The notes under the pieces are model-generated. The model had not been told where the DNA came from and ran no database searches. It worked only from the letters and a program-made list of their open reading frames with translations. From contig JAOAEQ010000015.1 of NCBI GenBank assembly GCA_026416715.1, positions 16,390 through 80,389 of the forward strand: DNA of 64,000 bases, read 5' to 3'. Below, piece by piece: positions 28,175 through 37,209 of the stretch. Made by a program: the position numbers and the translations under genes. The stretch's first letter is position 1, and each line of letters begins with the position of its first letter. The stretch comes from a bacterium (GTDB lineage: Bacteria; UBP4; UBA4092; JAOAEQ01).

Positions 28175-28930
28175 ATGAAACCAACCATACTCGTTACCAA
28201 TGATGATGGAATACATTCGCCAGGATTACTTGCTTTAACCCGGGCACTCCGTAGTATCGGTGAAGTGTATATTATCGCTCCGGATCGGGAAAAAAGCGCT
28301 GCAGGACATTCGGTGACATTCCATCATCCACTTCGGGCAGAAAAATTGAATAAACGAACGATCCAGATTGATGGAACCCCGACTGATTGTGTTATGTATG
28401 GCGTGTTACATTTTTTGAAACGCAAACCTGACCTCGTCGCTTCTGGAATCAATCGCGGACCTAATCTCGGCGATGATATTACCTATTCCGGCACCGTTTC
28501 CGCAGCGATTGAAGGTATCCTTCACGGGATACCATCGTTTGCAATTTCCGTCGCAAGTTTCGTTAAACCGCAATATGCAGCGGCTGCACGATTCGCAAAA
28601 TATATTGCTACCTTATTATTATCCAAAGAACTTCCCCCTGATACGTTACTCAATATCAATGTCCCGAACCTACCGTACACGAAAATCAAGGGGGTTGAAA
28701 TAACCCGGCAAGGGAAACGAATCTATCGGGATTCCATTATCGAAAAGGTTGACCCTCGGGGACGGATGTATTATTGGATTGGCGGTGAAGAACCGACCTA
28801 TAAAAACGAACCGGGAACGGATTTCTATGCGATCGCCCAGAATAAAATTTCAATTACGCCAGTCCATCTCGATTTAACCAATTATGCGGCGATAGCGATC
28901 CTGAAACAATGGGAGATTAAGTTAAAATGA
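28175..28930 (+). CDS. surE: 5'/3'-nucleotidase SurE
   Basis: 251 residues. The N-terminal metal-binding motif VTNDDGIHSPG, APDREKSAAGHS, IDGTPTDCV, the SGINRGPNLGDDITYSGTVSAAIEG segment and the late Arg/Tyr region of SurE are all present. It removes phosphate from nucleoside monophosphates and is linked to survival in stationary phase. Only 12 bases separate it from the ispH-ubiA fusion, and pcm follows 42 bases later, as in many bacteria. Confidence 0.96.
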   Translation: MKPTILVTNDDGIHSPGLLALTRALRSIGEVYIIAPDREKSAAGHSVTFHHPLRAEKLNKRTIQIDGTPTDCVMYGVLHFLKRKPDLVASGINRGPNLGDDITYSGTVSAAIEGILHGIPSFAISVASFVKPQYAAAARFAKYIATLLLSKELPPDTLLNINVPNLPYTKIKGVEITRQGKRIYRDSIIEKVDPRGRMYYWIGGEEPTYKNEPGTDFYAIAQNKISITPVHLDLTNYAAIAILKQWEIKLK

Positions 28931-28972
28931 TTACCCATTGGAATATCAGATTATACCGATTATGGTAATCTT

Positions 28973-29635
28973 ATGAATTTTGCACAACAACGACAGATAA
29001 TGGTTCAAACCCAACTTATCCGTCGGGGGATAACCGATACTCGGGTGCTGGCAGCAATGGGAAAGGTTCCCCGAGAAAAATTTGTCCCGATTGAACTGCA
29101 AAAATCAGCGTATGAAGATTGTCCGTTATCTATCGGAGAAGGACAAACAATCTCGCAGCCATATATGGTAGCGATTATGACCCAATGTCTCGAATTACAC
29201 GGAACAGAAAAAATCCTTGAAATTGGTACCGGTTCCGGATATCAGACGGCGATATTAGCCGAACTAGCGCAATCGGTTATCTCAATTGAACGGATTGCAA
29301 CACTAGCGGATCAGGCGCGAGCTCGACTTGCAGAACTGGGATATACCAATATTACTGTGATTTGTGCGGATGGCACGCTAGGCTATCCAGCAGAACAACC
29401 GTATGCGGGTATCATAGTTACCGCTGGTGCGCCGAAAATACCGCAGACCTTGATTGACCAACTACAACCTGGTGGAAAACTGGTTATTCCCGTTGGCAAC
29501 AGATTTTCACAAACGTTAACGGTAGTTGAAAAGAAAGTAAAAGGATATAAAACGCGAACGGTTTGCGGTTGTGTTTTTGTTCCGTTACTCGGGCAAGAAG
29601 GGTGGCATTTAGAAGCAGAGAACTTAGACGACTGA
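28973..29635 (+). CDS. pcm: Protein-L-isoaspartate O-methyltransferase
   Basis: 220 residues. Characteristic segments are MVQTQLIRRGITDTRVLAAMGKVPREKFVP, PLSIGEGQTISQPYMVAIMTQ, the SAM-binding EIGTGSGYQTAILAEL and IIVTAGAPKIPQTLIDQLQPGGKLVIPVG. It repairs isoaspartate residues in damaged proteins. Context with surE is classical. Confidence 0.96.
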   Translation: MNFAQQRQIMVQTQLIRRGITDTRVLAAMGKVPREKFVPIELQKSAYEDCPLSIGEGQTISQPYMVAIMTQCLELHGTEKILEIGTGSGYQTAILAELAQSVISIERIATLADQARARLAELGYTNITVICADGTLGYPAEQPYAGIIVTAGAPKIPQTLIDQLQPGGKLVIPVGNRFSQTLTVVEKKVKGYKTRTVCGCVFVPLLGQEGWHLEAENLDD

Positions 29636-29655
29636 TATGCTAAGGAGAATCGAAC

Positions 29656-30249
29656 TTGCAGTGGATTAGACGATTATACGATTGGGTTCTACATTGGGCG
29701 GAAACACCGTATGCGAGTTGGGCATTATTCTGGCTAGCGTTTGCCGAATCTTCGTTTTTTCCTGTTCCGCCAGACGTTTTGCTGATAGCGTTATCGATTT
29801 CGATACCGAAAAAAGCGTTTCGCTACGCAGCAATCTGTTCAGTCGGGTCAGTCATCGGCGGGATATTCGGTTATTTTTTAGGATATGCTTTTTTCGACCT
29901 GCTCGGAAAACCGATTTTGAGCTGGTATGGATACGGGGCGCAGGAAAAATATCAGCTGATTCAACAGTTATATCAAAAATATGATTTCTGGGCAGTGAGT
30001 ATTGCCGGATTTACTCCTATCCCCTATAAAGTATTTACGATAGCGGCAGGCGTATTCCAGATAAATTTTGGAATGTTCTGTTTCGCTTCACTCTTGAGTC
30101 GGTCAGCGCGATTTTTTCTCGTTGCAGCGTTACTCTGGAAATTCGGACCGCCAATTCGATATTTTATTGAAAAATATTTCAATCTCCTTACCATAATCTT
30201 TGTTCTACTTGTTATCTTAGGGTTTATTATACTAAAATATTATATCTAA
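29656..30249 (+). CDS. YqaA family (VTT/DedA-related) membrane protein
   Basis: 197 residues with a TTG start at 29656, preceded by AAGGAG about 9 bases upstream. Five or so membrane segments. The text WLAFAESSFFPVPPDVLLIAL and SIAGFTPIPYKVFTIAAGVFQINFG are the two re-entrant loops typical of VTT-domain proteins (E...PVP and TPIPYK), here of the YqaA type. Proteins with this fold are linked to lipid transport or flipping; the function of YqaA itself is not settled. It lies 20 bases after pcm and directly before tRNA-Pro. Confidence 0.88.
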   Translation: MQWIRRLYDWVLHWAETPYASWALFWLAFAESSFFPVPPDVLLIALSISIPKKAFRYAAICSVGSVIGGIFGYFLGYAFFDLLGKPILSWYGYGAQEKYQLIQQLYQKYDFWAVSIAGFTPIPYKVFTIAAGVFQINFGMFCFASLLSRSARFFLVAALLWKFGPPIRYFIEKYFNLLTIIFVLLVILGFIILKYYI

Positions 30250-30275
30250 CATATGGCTATCTATTTCGGAATTAT

Positions 30276-30352
30276 CGGGGCGTAGCGCAGCTGGCTAGCG
30301 CGCATGGTTCGGGACCATGAGGCCACCAGTTCAAATCTGGTCGCCCCGACCA
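30276..30352 (+). tRNA. tRNA-Pro (anticodon CGG)
   Basis: 77 bases with encoded CCA at 30350-30352. The acceptor stem pairs CGGGGCG with CGCCCCG. The D arm is GCGCAGCTGGCTAGCGC, the anticodon arm CATGG-TTCGGGA-CCATG gives anticodon CGG, and the T arm is CCAGTTCAAATCTGG. The C at position 1 and the arm sequences match bacterial tRNA-Pro. Confidence 0.96.
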
Positions 30353-30518
30353 GCTCATTGACTAATTGTTCACCAACATAACATAACGATATCATTACAT
30401 CAGATGCAACAGTGTTGGGTGTATGTTCTACAAAGGAATACGCATGGTGGGTATGATATTTGTTATTGAATATTGTTTTAGAATGTAGAGTTTGGCATTT
30501 GCCGTTTTGTTAGGTACT

Positions 30519-30794
30519 ATGCTCGAACAATTTAAAGCTATCATTCAAGGACGGGTGCAAGGAGTTGGATATCGATTTTACGCAGAACGAATCGCCAACC
30601 AGCTTGGCGTGAAAGGATATGTTAAAAACCTATGGAACGGCGAGGTTGAAGTCCTTGCGCAAGGAGATAAACCGACCTTAGAATTGTTTCTCACGAAACT
30701 TCGTGAAGGACCGCGATTGGCTAAAGTAACCGATATAAAAGTTGAATGGCAACCGATAACAGAAACATACTCTACATTCGATATTGATTACTAA
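30519..30794 (+). CDS. acyP: Acylphosphatase
   Basis: 91 residues from ATG 30519. The family signature IIQGRVQGVGYRFYAERIANQLGV carries the catalytic Arg, and GYVKNLWNGEVEVLAQG carries the catalytic Asn. It hydrolyses acylphosphates such as acetyl- or 1,3-bisphosphoglycerate. The sequence upstream to 30492 is open but lacks the fold, so I start at this Met. It lies 20 bases before ribF. Confidence 0.95.
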   Translation: MLEQFKAIIQGRVQGVGYRFYAERIANQLGVKGYVKNLWNGEVEVLAQGDKPTLELFLTKLREGPRLAKVTDIKVEWQPITETYSTFDIDY

Positions 30795-30814
30795 CGCATC
30801 TGAAAAACAACCCT

Positions 30815-31783
30815 GTGCTTATAGTATCGGAATTAAACAAATTACCGCAACGCTGCTCCCAGAAGAAAACCATTATCACCGTTGGAGTTTTTGATGGTAT
30901 CCATCGGGGACATCAACAGATTCTCAAGAAGCTCGCTAGTCGAACCCGAAAATATGCAAACGCACAATCAGTCGTTCTAACCTTTCAAGAACATCCGTTG
31001 AAAATCTTATCGCCGTCAATCTGCCCGCCATTATTATTACTAAACGAAGAGAAAATAGCGTATCTCGCTAACTTTGGTCTCGATATTATCGTCAATCTGC
31101 ATTTTACGAAACAGTTCGCTAACCTAACCGCAACCGAGTTTATTACCCGAGTCCTTTCCAAATCGTTTCAATTAACGGAAATCGTCGTTGGGCACGACCA
31201 CGGATTCGGAAAACATGCACGGGGTGATGTTCGGTTATTAGAGCAACTCGGACGAACGCTCGGATTTCGGGTTATTGTCGTCCCACCGGTATGTTATCGC
31301 CACATTCCAATCAGTAGCACCCGCATTCGCGAATTGCTCCGTGCTGGAAAAGTTGATGATGCTGCAAAAATGCTAGGGCGACCGCATCATATTACAGCAA
31401 CCGTAGTTCGAGGCGCGCAGCGCGGGAGAACGCTCGGGTTCCCGACCGCAAACCTGGTAACCGCAAACGAAGTTATTCCCGGAAACGGAGTCTATGCAGT
31501 TATTGCGGAATTTTCTGGGAAACAATACCAAGGAATAATGAATATCGGTTACCGGCCGACATTTGGTAAATCATCTAAACCGACTTTGGAAGCCTATCTT
31601 TTCAATTATCGAGGAAATCTATATCAGAAACATATAAAAGTCTATTTTATCGCTAGATTGCGTGATGAAAAGCGATTCCCGACTCCAGAAGCGCTGATTG
31701 CTCAAATCAACAAAGATATTTTACGAGCGAAAACAAGATTGCATAGGGTAAATAGAGTATACCGGCACATGATACCGATGTAA
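30815..31783 (+). CDS. ribF: Bifunctional riboflavin kinase / FAD synthetase
   Basis: 322 residues from a GTG start at 30815. The N-terminal adenylyltransferase domain has GVFDGIHRGHQQIL and VGHDHGFGKHARGDVRLLEQ and the ISSTRIRELLRAG motif. The C-terminal kinase domain (~190-310) has GAQRGRTLGFPTANL, NGVYAVIAEF and MNIGYRPTFG. It converts riboflavin to FMN and FAD, and so produces the ligand of the riboswitch at 19.9 kb although it lies 11 kb away. Confidence 0.95.
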   Translation: MLIVSELNKLPQRCSQKKTIITVGVFDGIHRGHQQILKKLASRTRKYANAQSVVLTFQEHPLKILSPSICPPLLLLNEEKIAYLANFGLDIIVNLHFTKQFANLTATEFITRVLSKSFQLTEIVVGHDHGFGKHARGDVRLLEQLGRTLGFRVIVVPPVCYRHIPISSTRIRELLRAGKVDDAAKMLGRPHHITATVVRGAQRGRTLGFPTANLVTANEVIPGNGVYAVIAEFSGKQYQGIMNIGYRPTFGKSSKPTLEAYLFNYRGNLYQKHIKVYFIARLRDEKRFPTPEALIAQINKDILRAKTRLHRVNRVYRHMIPM

Positions 31784-31809
31784 CTTATCCTCTATAGAAC
31801 CATTTCTAT

Positions 31810-32925
31810 ATGAAGGTAGTCCACGTGTATAAAGATTATTTTCCGCCGATTCGTGGCGGAATCGAGAACCATATCAATCTGCTCTGTCAGCAGCAGAAAC
31901 AATATTTTCAAGTTGAAGTTCTGGTAGCAAACCGGAAATCTCGAACCGAACTAGAAACTATTGACGGGATTACCGTATATAAAATCGCGCAACTCGGTCG
32001 GATTCTCTCCGCACCGATTACCCCATCGTTCCATCGGTGGTTCAACCGTCTCGCTGCGGATATATACCATTTCCATCATCCGAATCCGACTGCTGAACTT
32101 GCGTATCTATCCGCTAAACCGAAAGGAAAACTGGTTCTCACTTGGCATAGTGATATCGTTCGGCAAGCGGTCTTCATGCCGGTTTACCGTCCATTTTTAT
32201 ACCGATTTCTCAATAAGGTTGACCGCATTCTCGTTACGTCACAAAACTATCTGGATAGTTCACCGATTTTACAGAATTATAAAACAAAATGTTCAATTGT
32301 TCCGTTAGGGATAGATTTAACCCAGTTCAAGTTAACGCCGAGAATTGAACGGAATATCGCTGAAATTAAACGGCAATATCCGAATCCGATAATCCTTTTC
32401 GTTGGGAAACTGCGGTATTATAAAGGAGTCCATATCTTAATCCACGCAATGCAACAGGTTCACCATGCACAGCTCCTCATCATCGGTTCGGGTCCGAAAC
32501 AACTCGAATGGCAGGAACTAACCGCCCAACTCGGGTTGCAAGGGAAAGTAACCTTTCTCGGTGAAGTCGATGATTCTGAACTCGTCGCTTATCTTTACGC
32601 CTGCGAAATATTCTGCCTTCCATCGCATCTACGAAGTGAAGCGTTCGGTGCAGTCCAGCTGGAAGCGTTCGCTTGCGGTAAACCGGTGGTTAGCACCAAT
32701 TTAGCGACTGGAGTCCCGTTTGTAAACCTGCATGAGAAAACCGGGCTGGTAGTTGAACCGAATTCGCCAGACGCGCTTGCTGACGCTATCAACCGTTTAC
32801 TTACTAATCCAGATTGGGCGAAACAACTCGGGGAAGCTGGTCGTCGTCGAGTTGAACAGGAGTTCACGATTGAGAAAATCGCTGCCCAAATCAATGCTAT
32901 CTACCAACAAATAATGCTAAAATAG
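31810..32925 (+). CDS. Glycosyltransferase family 4
   Basis: 371 residues. MKVVHVYKDYFPPIRGGIENHINLL is the GT4 acceptor-side N-terminus. LFVGKLRYYKGVHILIHAM and PSHLRSEAFGAVQLEAFACGKPVVSTN form the donor side with the E-x7-E motif. A role in surface polysaccharide or glycolipid synthesis is likely. It follows ribF by 26 bases and precedes the polyferredoxin gene, away from the main glycan clusters. Specificity unknown. Confidence 0.9.
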   Translation: MKVVHVYKDYFPPIRGGIENHINLLCQQQKQYFQVEVLVANRKSRTELETIDGITVYKIAQLGRILSAPITPSFHRWFNRLAADIYHFHHPNPTAELAYLSAKPKGKLVLTWHSDIVRQAVFMPVYRPFLYRFLNKVDRILVTSQNYLDSSPILQNYKTKCSIVPLGIDLTQFKLTPRIERNIAEIKRQYPNPIILFVGKLRYYKGVHILIHAMQQVHHAQLLIIGSGPKQLEWQELTAQLGLQGKVTFLGEVDDSELVAYLYACEIFCLPSHLRSEAFGAVQLEAFACGKPVVSTNLATGVPFVNLHEKTGLVVEPNSPDALADAINRLLTNPDWAKQLGEAGRRRVEQEFTIEKIAAQINAIYQQIMLK

Positions 32926-33020
32926 TATGAGAGAATCTTTAACCGCAAAGAGACAAAGATAAATTCGCTAAGAATGCTCAGAATAAATTATTTTTGCGCG
33001 TTTTGCTAAACTGAGCGGTT

Positions 33021-33048
33021 TACCCCGATTGCTCGGGGTTAACTTTTT
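33021..33048 (+). terminator. Hairpin with T-run just before the polyferredoxin start codon
   Basis: ACCCCGA (33022-33028) pairs with TCGGGGT (33033-33039), loop TTGC, followed by TAACTTTTT. It looks like an intrinsic terminator for the upstream glycosyltransferase gene but ends only 3 bases before ATG 33052, where a ribosome site would normally be. Confidence 0.6.
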
Positions 33049-33051
33049 AAT

Positions 33052-34638
33052 ATGAGAGTAACAAGAATTATATTTCAAACCATCTTCTTTTTTCTCTTTT
33101 GGTTTCTGCTGATTATCACTGTATACCCGTTGACGTCAAAAATACCGGTGGATATGTTTTTGCGCGCTGACCCGTTAGCGGCGTTGGTAACCACTCTCGT
33201 TACCCATACGTTTACCACACTCTTTATTCCAGCAATGATAATTTTCGGATTAACCCTCATTTTCGGCCGCTGGTTCTGCGGGTGGATATGCCCGCTTGGA
33301 AGCCATATCGATTTCGTTGACCGGTTGAAATGGCGAAAGAGAATCCCTCGCGGAAAGAAGGATGAAGGAAAAAGGCAACGACCGGAAAATGTCACGATTA
33401 ACCATGAGAGCGGCTGGCGGAAAGTGAAATTTTACGGATTCTTGATTTTTATTATTCTAGCGGTGCTCGGAGTTCAGATGATTTGGGTTCTCGACCCGCT
33501 GGTTCTGATTACCCGCTCAATGTCGCTCGCAGTATATCCCTATATAAATTTAATACTTCGTGGAACGTTCGATACCCTCTATAACATTCCTATAATTGCT
33601 AAAGTTTCTGAACCGGTCTATGGATTGTTGAAACAAGGAGTTCTAGCGTTCAACCAGCCGGTATATCTAAACCACCTGACGTTTGCACTTATCATCCTTT
33701 TGGTTCTCGGTGCTACGGGATTAACCCCGCGATTCTGGTGCCGATATGTATGCCCGCTTGGTGCGATGCTCGGCTGGTTGGGAAAATGGTCGCCGGTCAA
33801 ACGGCGGGTGAATCAGGAAAAATGCATCGAATGTCTCGGCTGTGTTCGTCGATGCCGAACGAATGCGATTCGCGATCATGGCAGAAGTTATCTGCCATTA
33901 GAATGTGTCGGATGTATGGAGTGCGTTTCGGTCTGTCCAACTAGAGCAGTCCACTTTGGATTGAACTTTGCTATCCGAAATTCGAAATCCGAACTTGGAA
34001 CTAAGACTGGGATTTCGCGTCGAGGTTTCATCTATGCTACTGCCGGTAGTATTATTGCTGTCCCTGCACTAAAACTTAATTCGGTACATTGGAATTCGAT
34101 GCCGGTACCTATTCGTCCGCCGGGGATTAACCATGAAACGATATTTCTGGATAAATGCATCCGGTGCGGGGAATGTATGAAAGTCTGTCCGACAAACGGA
34201 TTACAGCCGAGTTTACTCCAATCCGGTTGGCAAGGGGTTTGGTCACCGCAACTCGTCCCGCGTATTGGGTATTGCGAGTTCGGATGTACCTTATGCAGTC
34301 AGGTTTGTCCGAGTGGCGCAATTCAACGTATCCTGTTGGAAAAAAAACAGAAAACGGTTATCGGGACTGCGGTGATTGATAAGAATAAATGTATCCCCTG
34401 GACCCAACCGATGAACTGTATGGTCTGTGAAGAGATGTGTCCGATACCAGGAAAAGCAATTAAGGGAATTCTTGCAACGGTACACTATCAAGGTTACCCG
34501 CCAACGCAGGTACTCCAGCCGTATGTGATTAAAGAGAAATGTATCGGGTGCGGAATTTGCGAAAATAAATGCCCGGTGCAAAGTATCCCACCAGCAATTT
34601 ATGTTGTCGGCACTCGAACGCAAACTGAAACTGTTTAG
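33052..34638 (+). CDS. Fused NapH/NapG-like membrane polyferredoxin with six 4Fe-4S motifs
   Basis: 528 residues. The N-terminal ~240 residues have four membrane segments and the two NapH/YccM-type motifs FCGWICPLG and WCRYVCPLG. Two ferredoxin motifs follow (KCIECLGCVRRCR and ECVGCMECVSVCP). Near residue 322 a Tat-like twin-arginine segment SRRGFIYATAGSIIAVPAL begins a NapG-like part with four more cluster motifs (KCIRCGECMKVCP, CEFGCTLCSQVCP, NCMVCEEMCP, KCIGCGICENKCP). It probably passes electrons from the quinone pool to a partner enzyme, which is not in the window. The linker between the halves (AIRNSKSEL) is encoded by an ATCCGAAATTCG simple tract. No Shine-Dalgarno sequence is visible before ATG 33052. 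Confidence 0.9.
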   Translation: MRVTRIIFQTIFFFLFWFLLIITVYPLTSKIPVDMFLRADPLAALVTTLVTHTFTTLFIPAMIIFGLTLIFGRWFCGWICPLGSHIDFVDRLKWRKRIPRGKKDEGKRQRPENVTINHESGWRKVKFYGFLIFIILAVLGVQMIWVLDPLVLITRSMSLAVYPYINLILRGTFDTLYNIPIIAKVSEPVYGLLKQGVLAFNQPVYLNHLTFALIILLVLGATGLTPRFWCRYVCPLGAMLGWLGKWSPVKRRVNQEKCIECLGCVRRCRTNAIRDHGRSYLPLECVGCMECVSVCPTRAVHFGLNFAIRNSKSELGTKTGISRRGFIYATAGSIIAVPALKLNSVHWNSMPVPIRPPGINHETIFLDKCIRCGECMKVCPTNGLQPSLLQSGWQGVWSPQLVPRIGYCEFGCTLCSQVCPSGAIQRILLEKKQKTVIGTAVIDKNKCIPWTQPMNCMVCEEMCPIPGKAIKGILATVHYQGYPPTQVLQPYVIKEKCIGCGICENKCPVQSIPPAIYVVGTRTQTETV

Positions 34639-34725
34639 CCAGGAACAAGGTCAATCGTACTTCGTTTGAATCGAATATACCCCCAATATCCCTCAAGGTA
34701 AGACCTTGCTATCCAGAACTGACAA

Positions 34726-34768
34726 GGAGTAAGATGAGAATTGAACGGTTTAATTCCCATCCTACTCC
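34726..34768 (+). terminator. Long hairpin after the polyferredoxin gene (possible terminator, palindromic repeat)
   Basis: Arms 34726-34745 and 34749-34768 pair over 20 positions with two mismatches and one wobble. No long T-run follows. Its core GAATTGAACGGTTTAATTC matches the core of the hairpin at 8883-8919. Confidence 0.5.
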
Positions 34769-34796
34769 CTATATACAAACGATACACTACCGCAAC

Positions 34797-34828
34797 AAGG
34801 ATGAACGAGAACGATATCGTTCATCTTT
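34797..34828 (+). other. Hairpin upstream of the polysaccharide-export promoter
   Basis: AAGGATGAACGA (34797-34808) pairs with TCGTTCATCTTT (34817-34828), loop of 8. It may be a second terminator insulating the export operon. Nothing else is recognised between 34639 and the promoter at 34865. Confidence 0.45.
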
Positions 34829-34864
34829 GCTCGATATATGTTATGGTACAGATTTAATACTATC

Positions 34865-34894
34865 TTGCACGAATTTGGTTATGAATGGTATACT
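34865..34894 (+). promoter_or_regulatory. Promoter of the polysaccharide-export operon
   Basis: TTGCAC (34865-34870), 18-base spacer, TATACT (34889-34894). Predicted start near 34901, about 30 bases before the wzm-like ATG at 34933. Confidence 0.6.
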
Positions 34895-34932
34895 TTTAAG
34901 TTCAAATTTATCTGGTAAACCTATTAACTTCA

Positions 34933-35712
34933 ATGTTTATCGAACCGATACAAGCAGTCATTCGATATCGCCCGTTAATCCAGAGTTTGGTAATTCGTGA
35001 ACTTAAATCCCGATATCGGGGAACCTTTCTCGGATTCCTCTGGTCGTTTATGAACCCGCTACTGTTAATGCTGGTATATTCGTTTGTTTTCTATGTCTAT
35101 ATGCGGGTAGAAATGCCGAATTATACCGCATTTCTGCTCTGCGGGTTACTCCCGTGGATATGGTTTTCGACGGCATTAACGGAAGCGACTTCATCAATTA
35201 TCAATAACGCTGGGTTGATTCGGAAAGTATATCTAGCATCGGAGGTATTCCCGACTATCCATGTTCTTTCGAACCTGATTAATTATCTGTTAAGTTTGCC
35301 GATTCTCTTCATCTTCTTGTTCTTATACAAAATCAAGTTCACGCTAGCGCTCATCGCATTGCCGATATTAATCTTATTGCAACTGCTATTCACCTGGGGA
35401 GTAGCGCTATTCGTCTCCTCGTTAGGCACGAAATATCGCGATTTATTACATCTGGTTCCGAACCTGTTATTACTATGGTTTTTCGCGACGCCGATTATCT
35501 ATCCGATATGGCAAATTCCGGATAAATTTAAAATTCTACTCGCTTGGAACCCGATGTTGCCGCTGATAACCGGATATCAGAATATTTTATATGCTGGAAC
35601 ATTTCCGGATTGGAAATCGTTATTTCTTTTCGCTGGGATAACGATGTTCGTTATTCTGTTCGGAACCTATACGTTTACGCTGCGAAAAGAACGGTTCGCC
35701 GAAGAAGTTTAA
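34933..35712 (+). CDS. ABC-type polysaccharide export permease (Wzm-like)
   Basis: 259 residues with six membrane segments. The N-terminus LIQSLVIRELKSRYRGTFLGFLWSFMNPLLLMLVYSFVF is the classical ABC-2 polysaccharide exporter start. The segments LLCGLLPWIWFSTALTEAT and NPMLPLITGYQNILYAG also fit. It forms the inner-membrane channel for a finished undecaprenyl-linked glycan, together with the Wzt-like ATPase that follows 93 bases later. The gap between them contains an ATTAGCA simple tract (35747-35775). Confidence 0.92.
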   Translation: MFIEPIQAVIRYRPLIQSLVIRELKSRYRGTFLGFLWSFMNPLLLMLVYSFVFYVYMRVEMPNYTAFLLCGLLPWIWFSTALTEATSSIINNAGLIRKVYLASEVFPTIHVLSNLINYLLSLPILFIFLFLYKIKFTLALIALPILILLQLLFTWGVALFVSSLGTKYRDLLHLVPNLLLLWFFATPIIYPIWQIPDKFKILLAWNPMLPLITGYQNILYAGTFPDWKSLFLFAGITMFVILFGTYTFTLRKERFAEEV

Positions 35713-35805
35713 TAACCCAACACTCTGCGATGCAAAATGCAACATTAGCAATTAGCAATTTTCATTTTAAACAGCTCATTGAATATTGAACAGTGATTGT
35801 TGCAA

Positions 35806-37125
35806 ATGAACGAAGCTATCATCCTGGATAACATTTCAAAAAAGTTTAAAATTTCTACCGAACAGGGCAAGTATACGACGCTGAAAGATGAATTCCTGCG
35901 AATATTCTGGCGGAAAAAAGCACCGAATTACCATTGGTTCTGGGCGCTGGAAAATGTGAGTCTTTCCGTTCCGCAAGGGGCGACGGTCGGAATCATCGGA
36001 AAAAACGGTTCAGGAAAAAGCACCTTACTACGGATAATTGCGCATATTTTACAACCGGATACCGGTACAGTTAAAACGCGGGGGCGATTATCTGCGTTGA
36101 TTGACCTTGGTGCAGGGTTCCATCCGGAGTTTTCCGGTCGTGAGAATGTCTATATTAACGGAATGATACTCGGTCTTTCGAAAAAGGAAATTGACCGTCA
36201 GTATCAATCGATTGTAGAATTTTCGGAGTTGCAGGAGTTTATCAATAATCCGGTGAAAACCTATTCTGCGGGAATGTATACCCGGTTAGGATTTGCGGTA
36301 GCGGTGAATGTTGATCCGGATATTTTGCTCATTGATGAAGTGTTTGCGGTCGGCGATGCCTCGTTTGTCCAGAAATGTTATGCGAAATTAGAAGAGTTTA
36401 AACGGCGTGGGAAAACCATTATTCTGGTAACCCATAGTCTCGAAGCGGTAGAACGATGGTGTGATGTTGCGGTCTGGTTCCATAACGGGAAATTGATGGA
36501 ACAGGGAAGTCCGTTGCGGGTGATTCATGCGTATCGAGACCATTTAGCGAAATCAGATGAAACTCGGTTATTCGCGGAACAACAGATTCGCGCTGCAGAA
36601 GTCCAGACTCCCCCACATCCCCCTGAGTCCCAGCTACCAGCTGGTGTACCTCCAGCCACGGCACCGCAACGCTGGGGTGACCGACAAGTAGAAATCATAT
36701 ATGCGAAACTGATTGATTCCGAACAGAAGGAACGATATTTATTCGAGTCTGGAGAGTCCGTAACGATTGAGCTGGCATATAAAGTCCATACGCCGGTAGA
36801 CCACCCAGTGTTCGGTATCGGAATATTTCGCGAAGATGGTATCCGCTGTTACGGAACCAACACACATATTGAGCAGTATCAGCTAGGAAAATTAACCAAC
36901 GATGGTGTAATTCGCTGCAACCTCGATTCGTTGCCGTTGGTAGAAGGGAATTATTATCTCGATGTTGCGGTGCATTCGCCGGAAGAATATGCGTATGATT
37001 ATATTGTCCATATTCTTTCGTTTGTGATTCGGAGCAAAATAAAAGATGTCGGGATATTTCGCCCGAAGCATCAATGGGAGTTCCCTGCGGAGTTACTGGA
37101 AACAGGAGAACGGAAAAACGGATGA
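35806..37125 (+). CDS. ABC-type polysaccharide export ATPase with C-terminal glycan-binding domain (Wzt-like)
   Basis: 439 residues from ATG 35806. The ATPase domain (~1-250) has Walker A GIIGKNGSGKSTLL, signature YSAGMYTRLGFA and Walker B ILLIDEVFAVGDASF, all typical of Wzt. A Pro-rich linker (~268-288) joins a beta-sandwich C-terminal domain (~290-430) of the Wzt_C type, which in known systems binds the modified non-reducing end of the O-antigen before export. Its presence predicts that the glycan carries a terminal cap, which fits the methyltransferase gene directly downstream. Confidence 0.93.
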   Translation: MNEAIILDNISKKFKISTEQGKYTTLKDEFLRIFWRKKAPNYHWFWALENVSLSVPQGATVGIIGKNGSGKSTLLRIIAHILQPDTGTVKTRGRLSALIDLGAGFHPEFSGRENVYINGMILGLSKKEIDRQYQSIVEFSELQEFINNPVKTYSAGMYTRLGFAVAVNVDPDILLIDEVFAVGDASFVQKCYAKLEEFKRRGKTIILVTHSLEAVERWCDVAVWFHNGKLMEQGSPLRVIHAYRDHLAKSDETRLFAEQQIRAAEVQTPPHPPESQLPAGVPPATAPQRWGDRQVEIIYAKLIDSEQKERYLFESGESVTIELAYKVHTPVDHPVFGIGIFREDGIRCYGTNTHIEQYQLGKLTNDGVIRCNLDSLPLVEGNYYLDVAVHSPEEYAYDYIVHILSFVIRSKIKDVGIFRPKHQWEFPAELLETGERKNG

Positions 37126-37209
37126 ACCTAAAACGGACACCGAATGAACCGCAATGCAATGTGATGATTTCGTTCAGCGGTTCTTTCGTTCTCTCCAGCG
37201 TTCAATACC

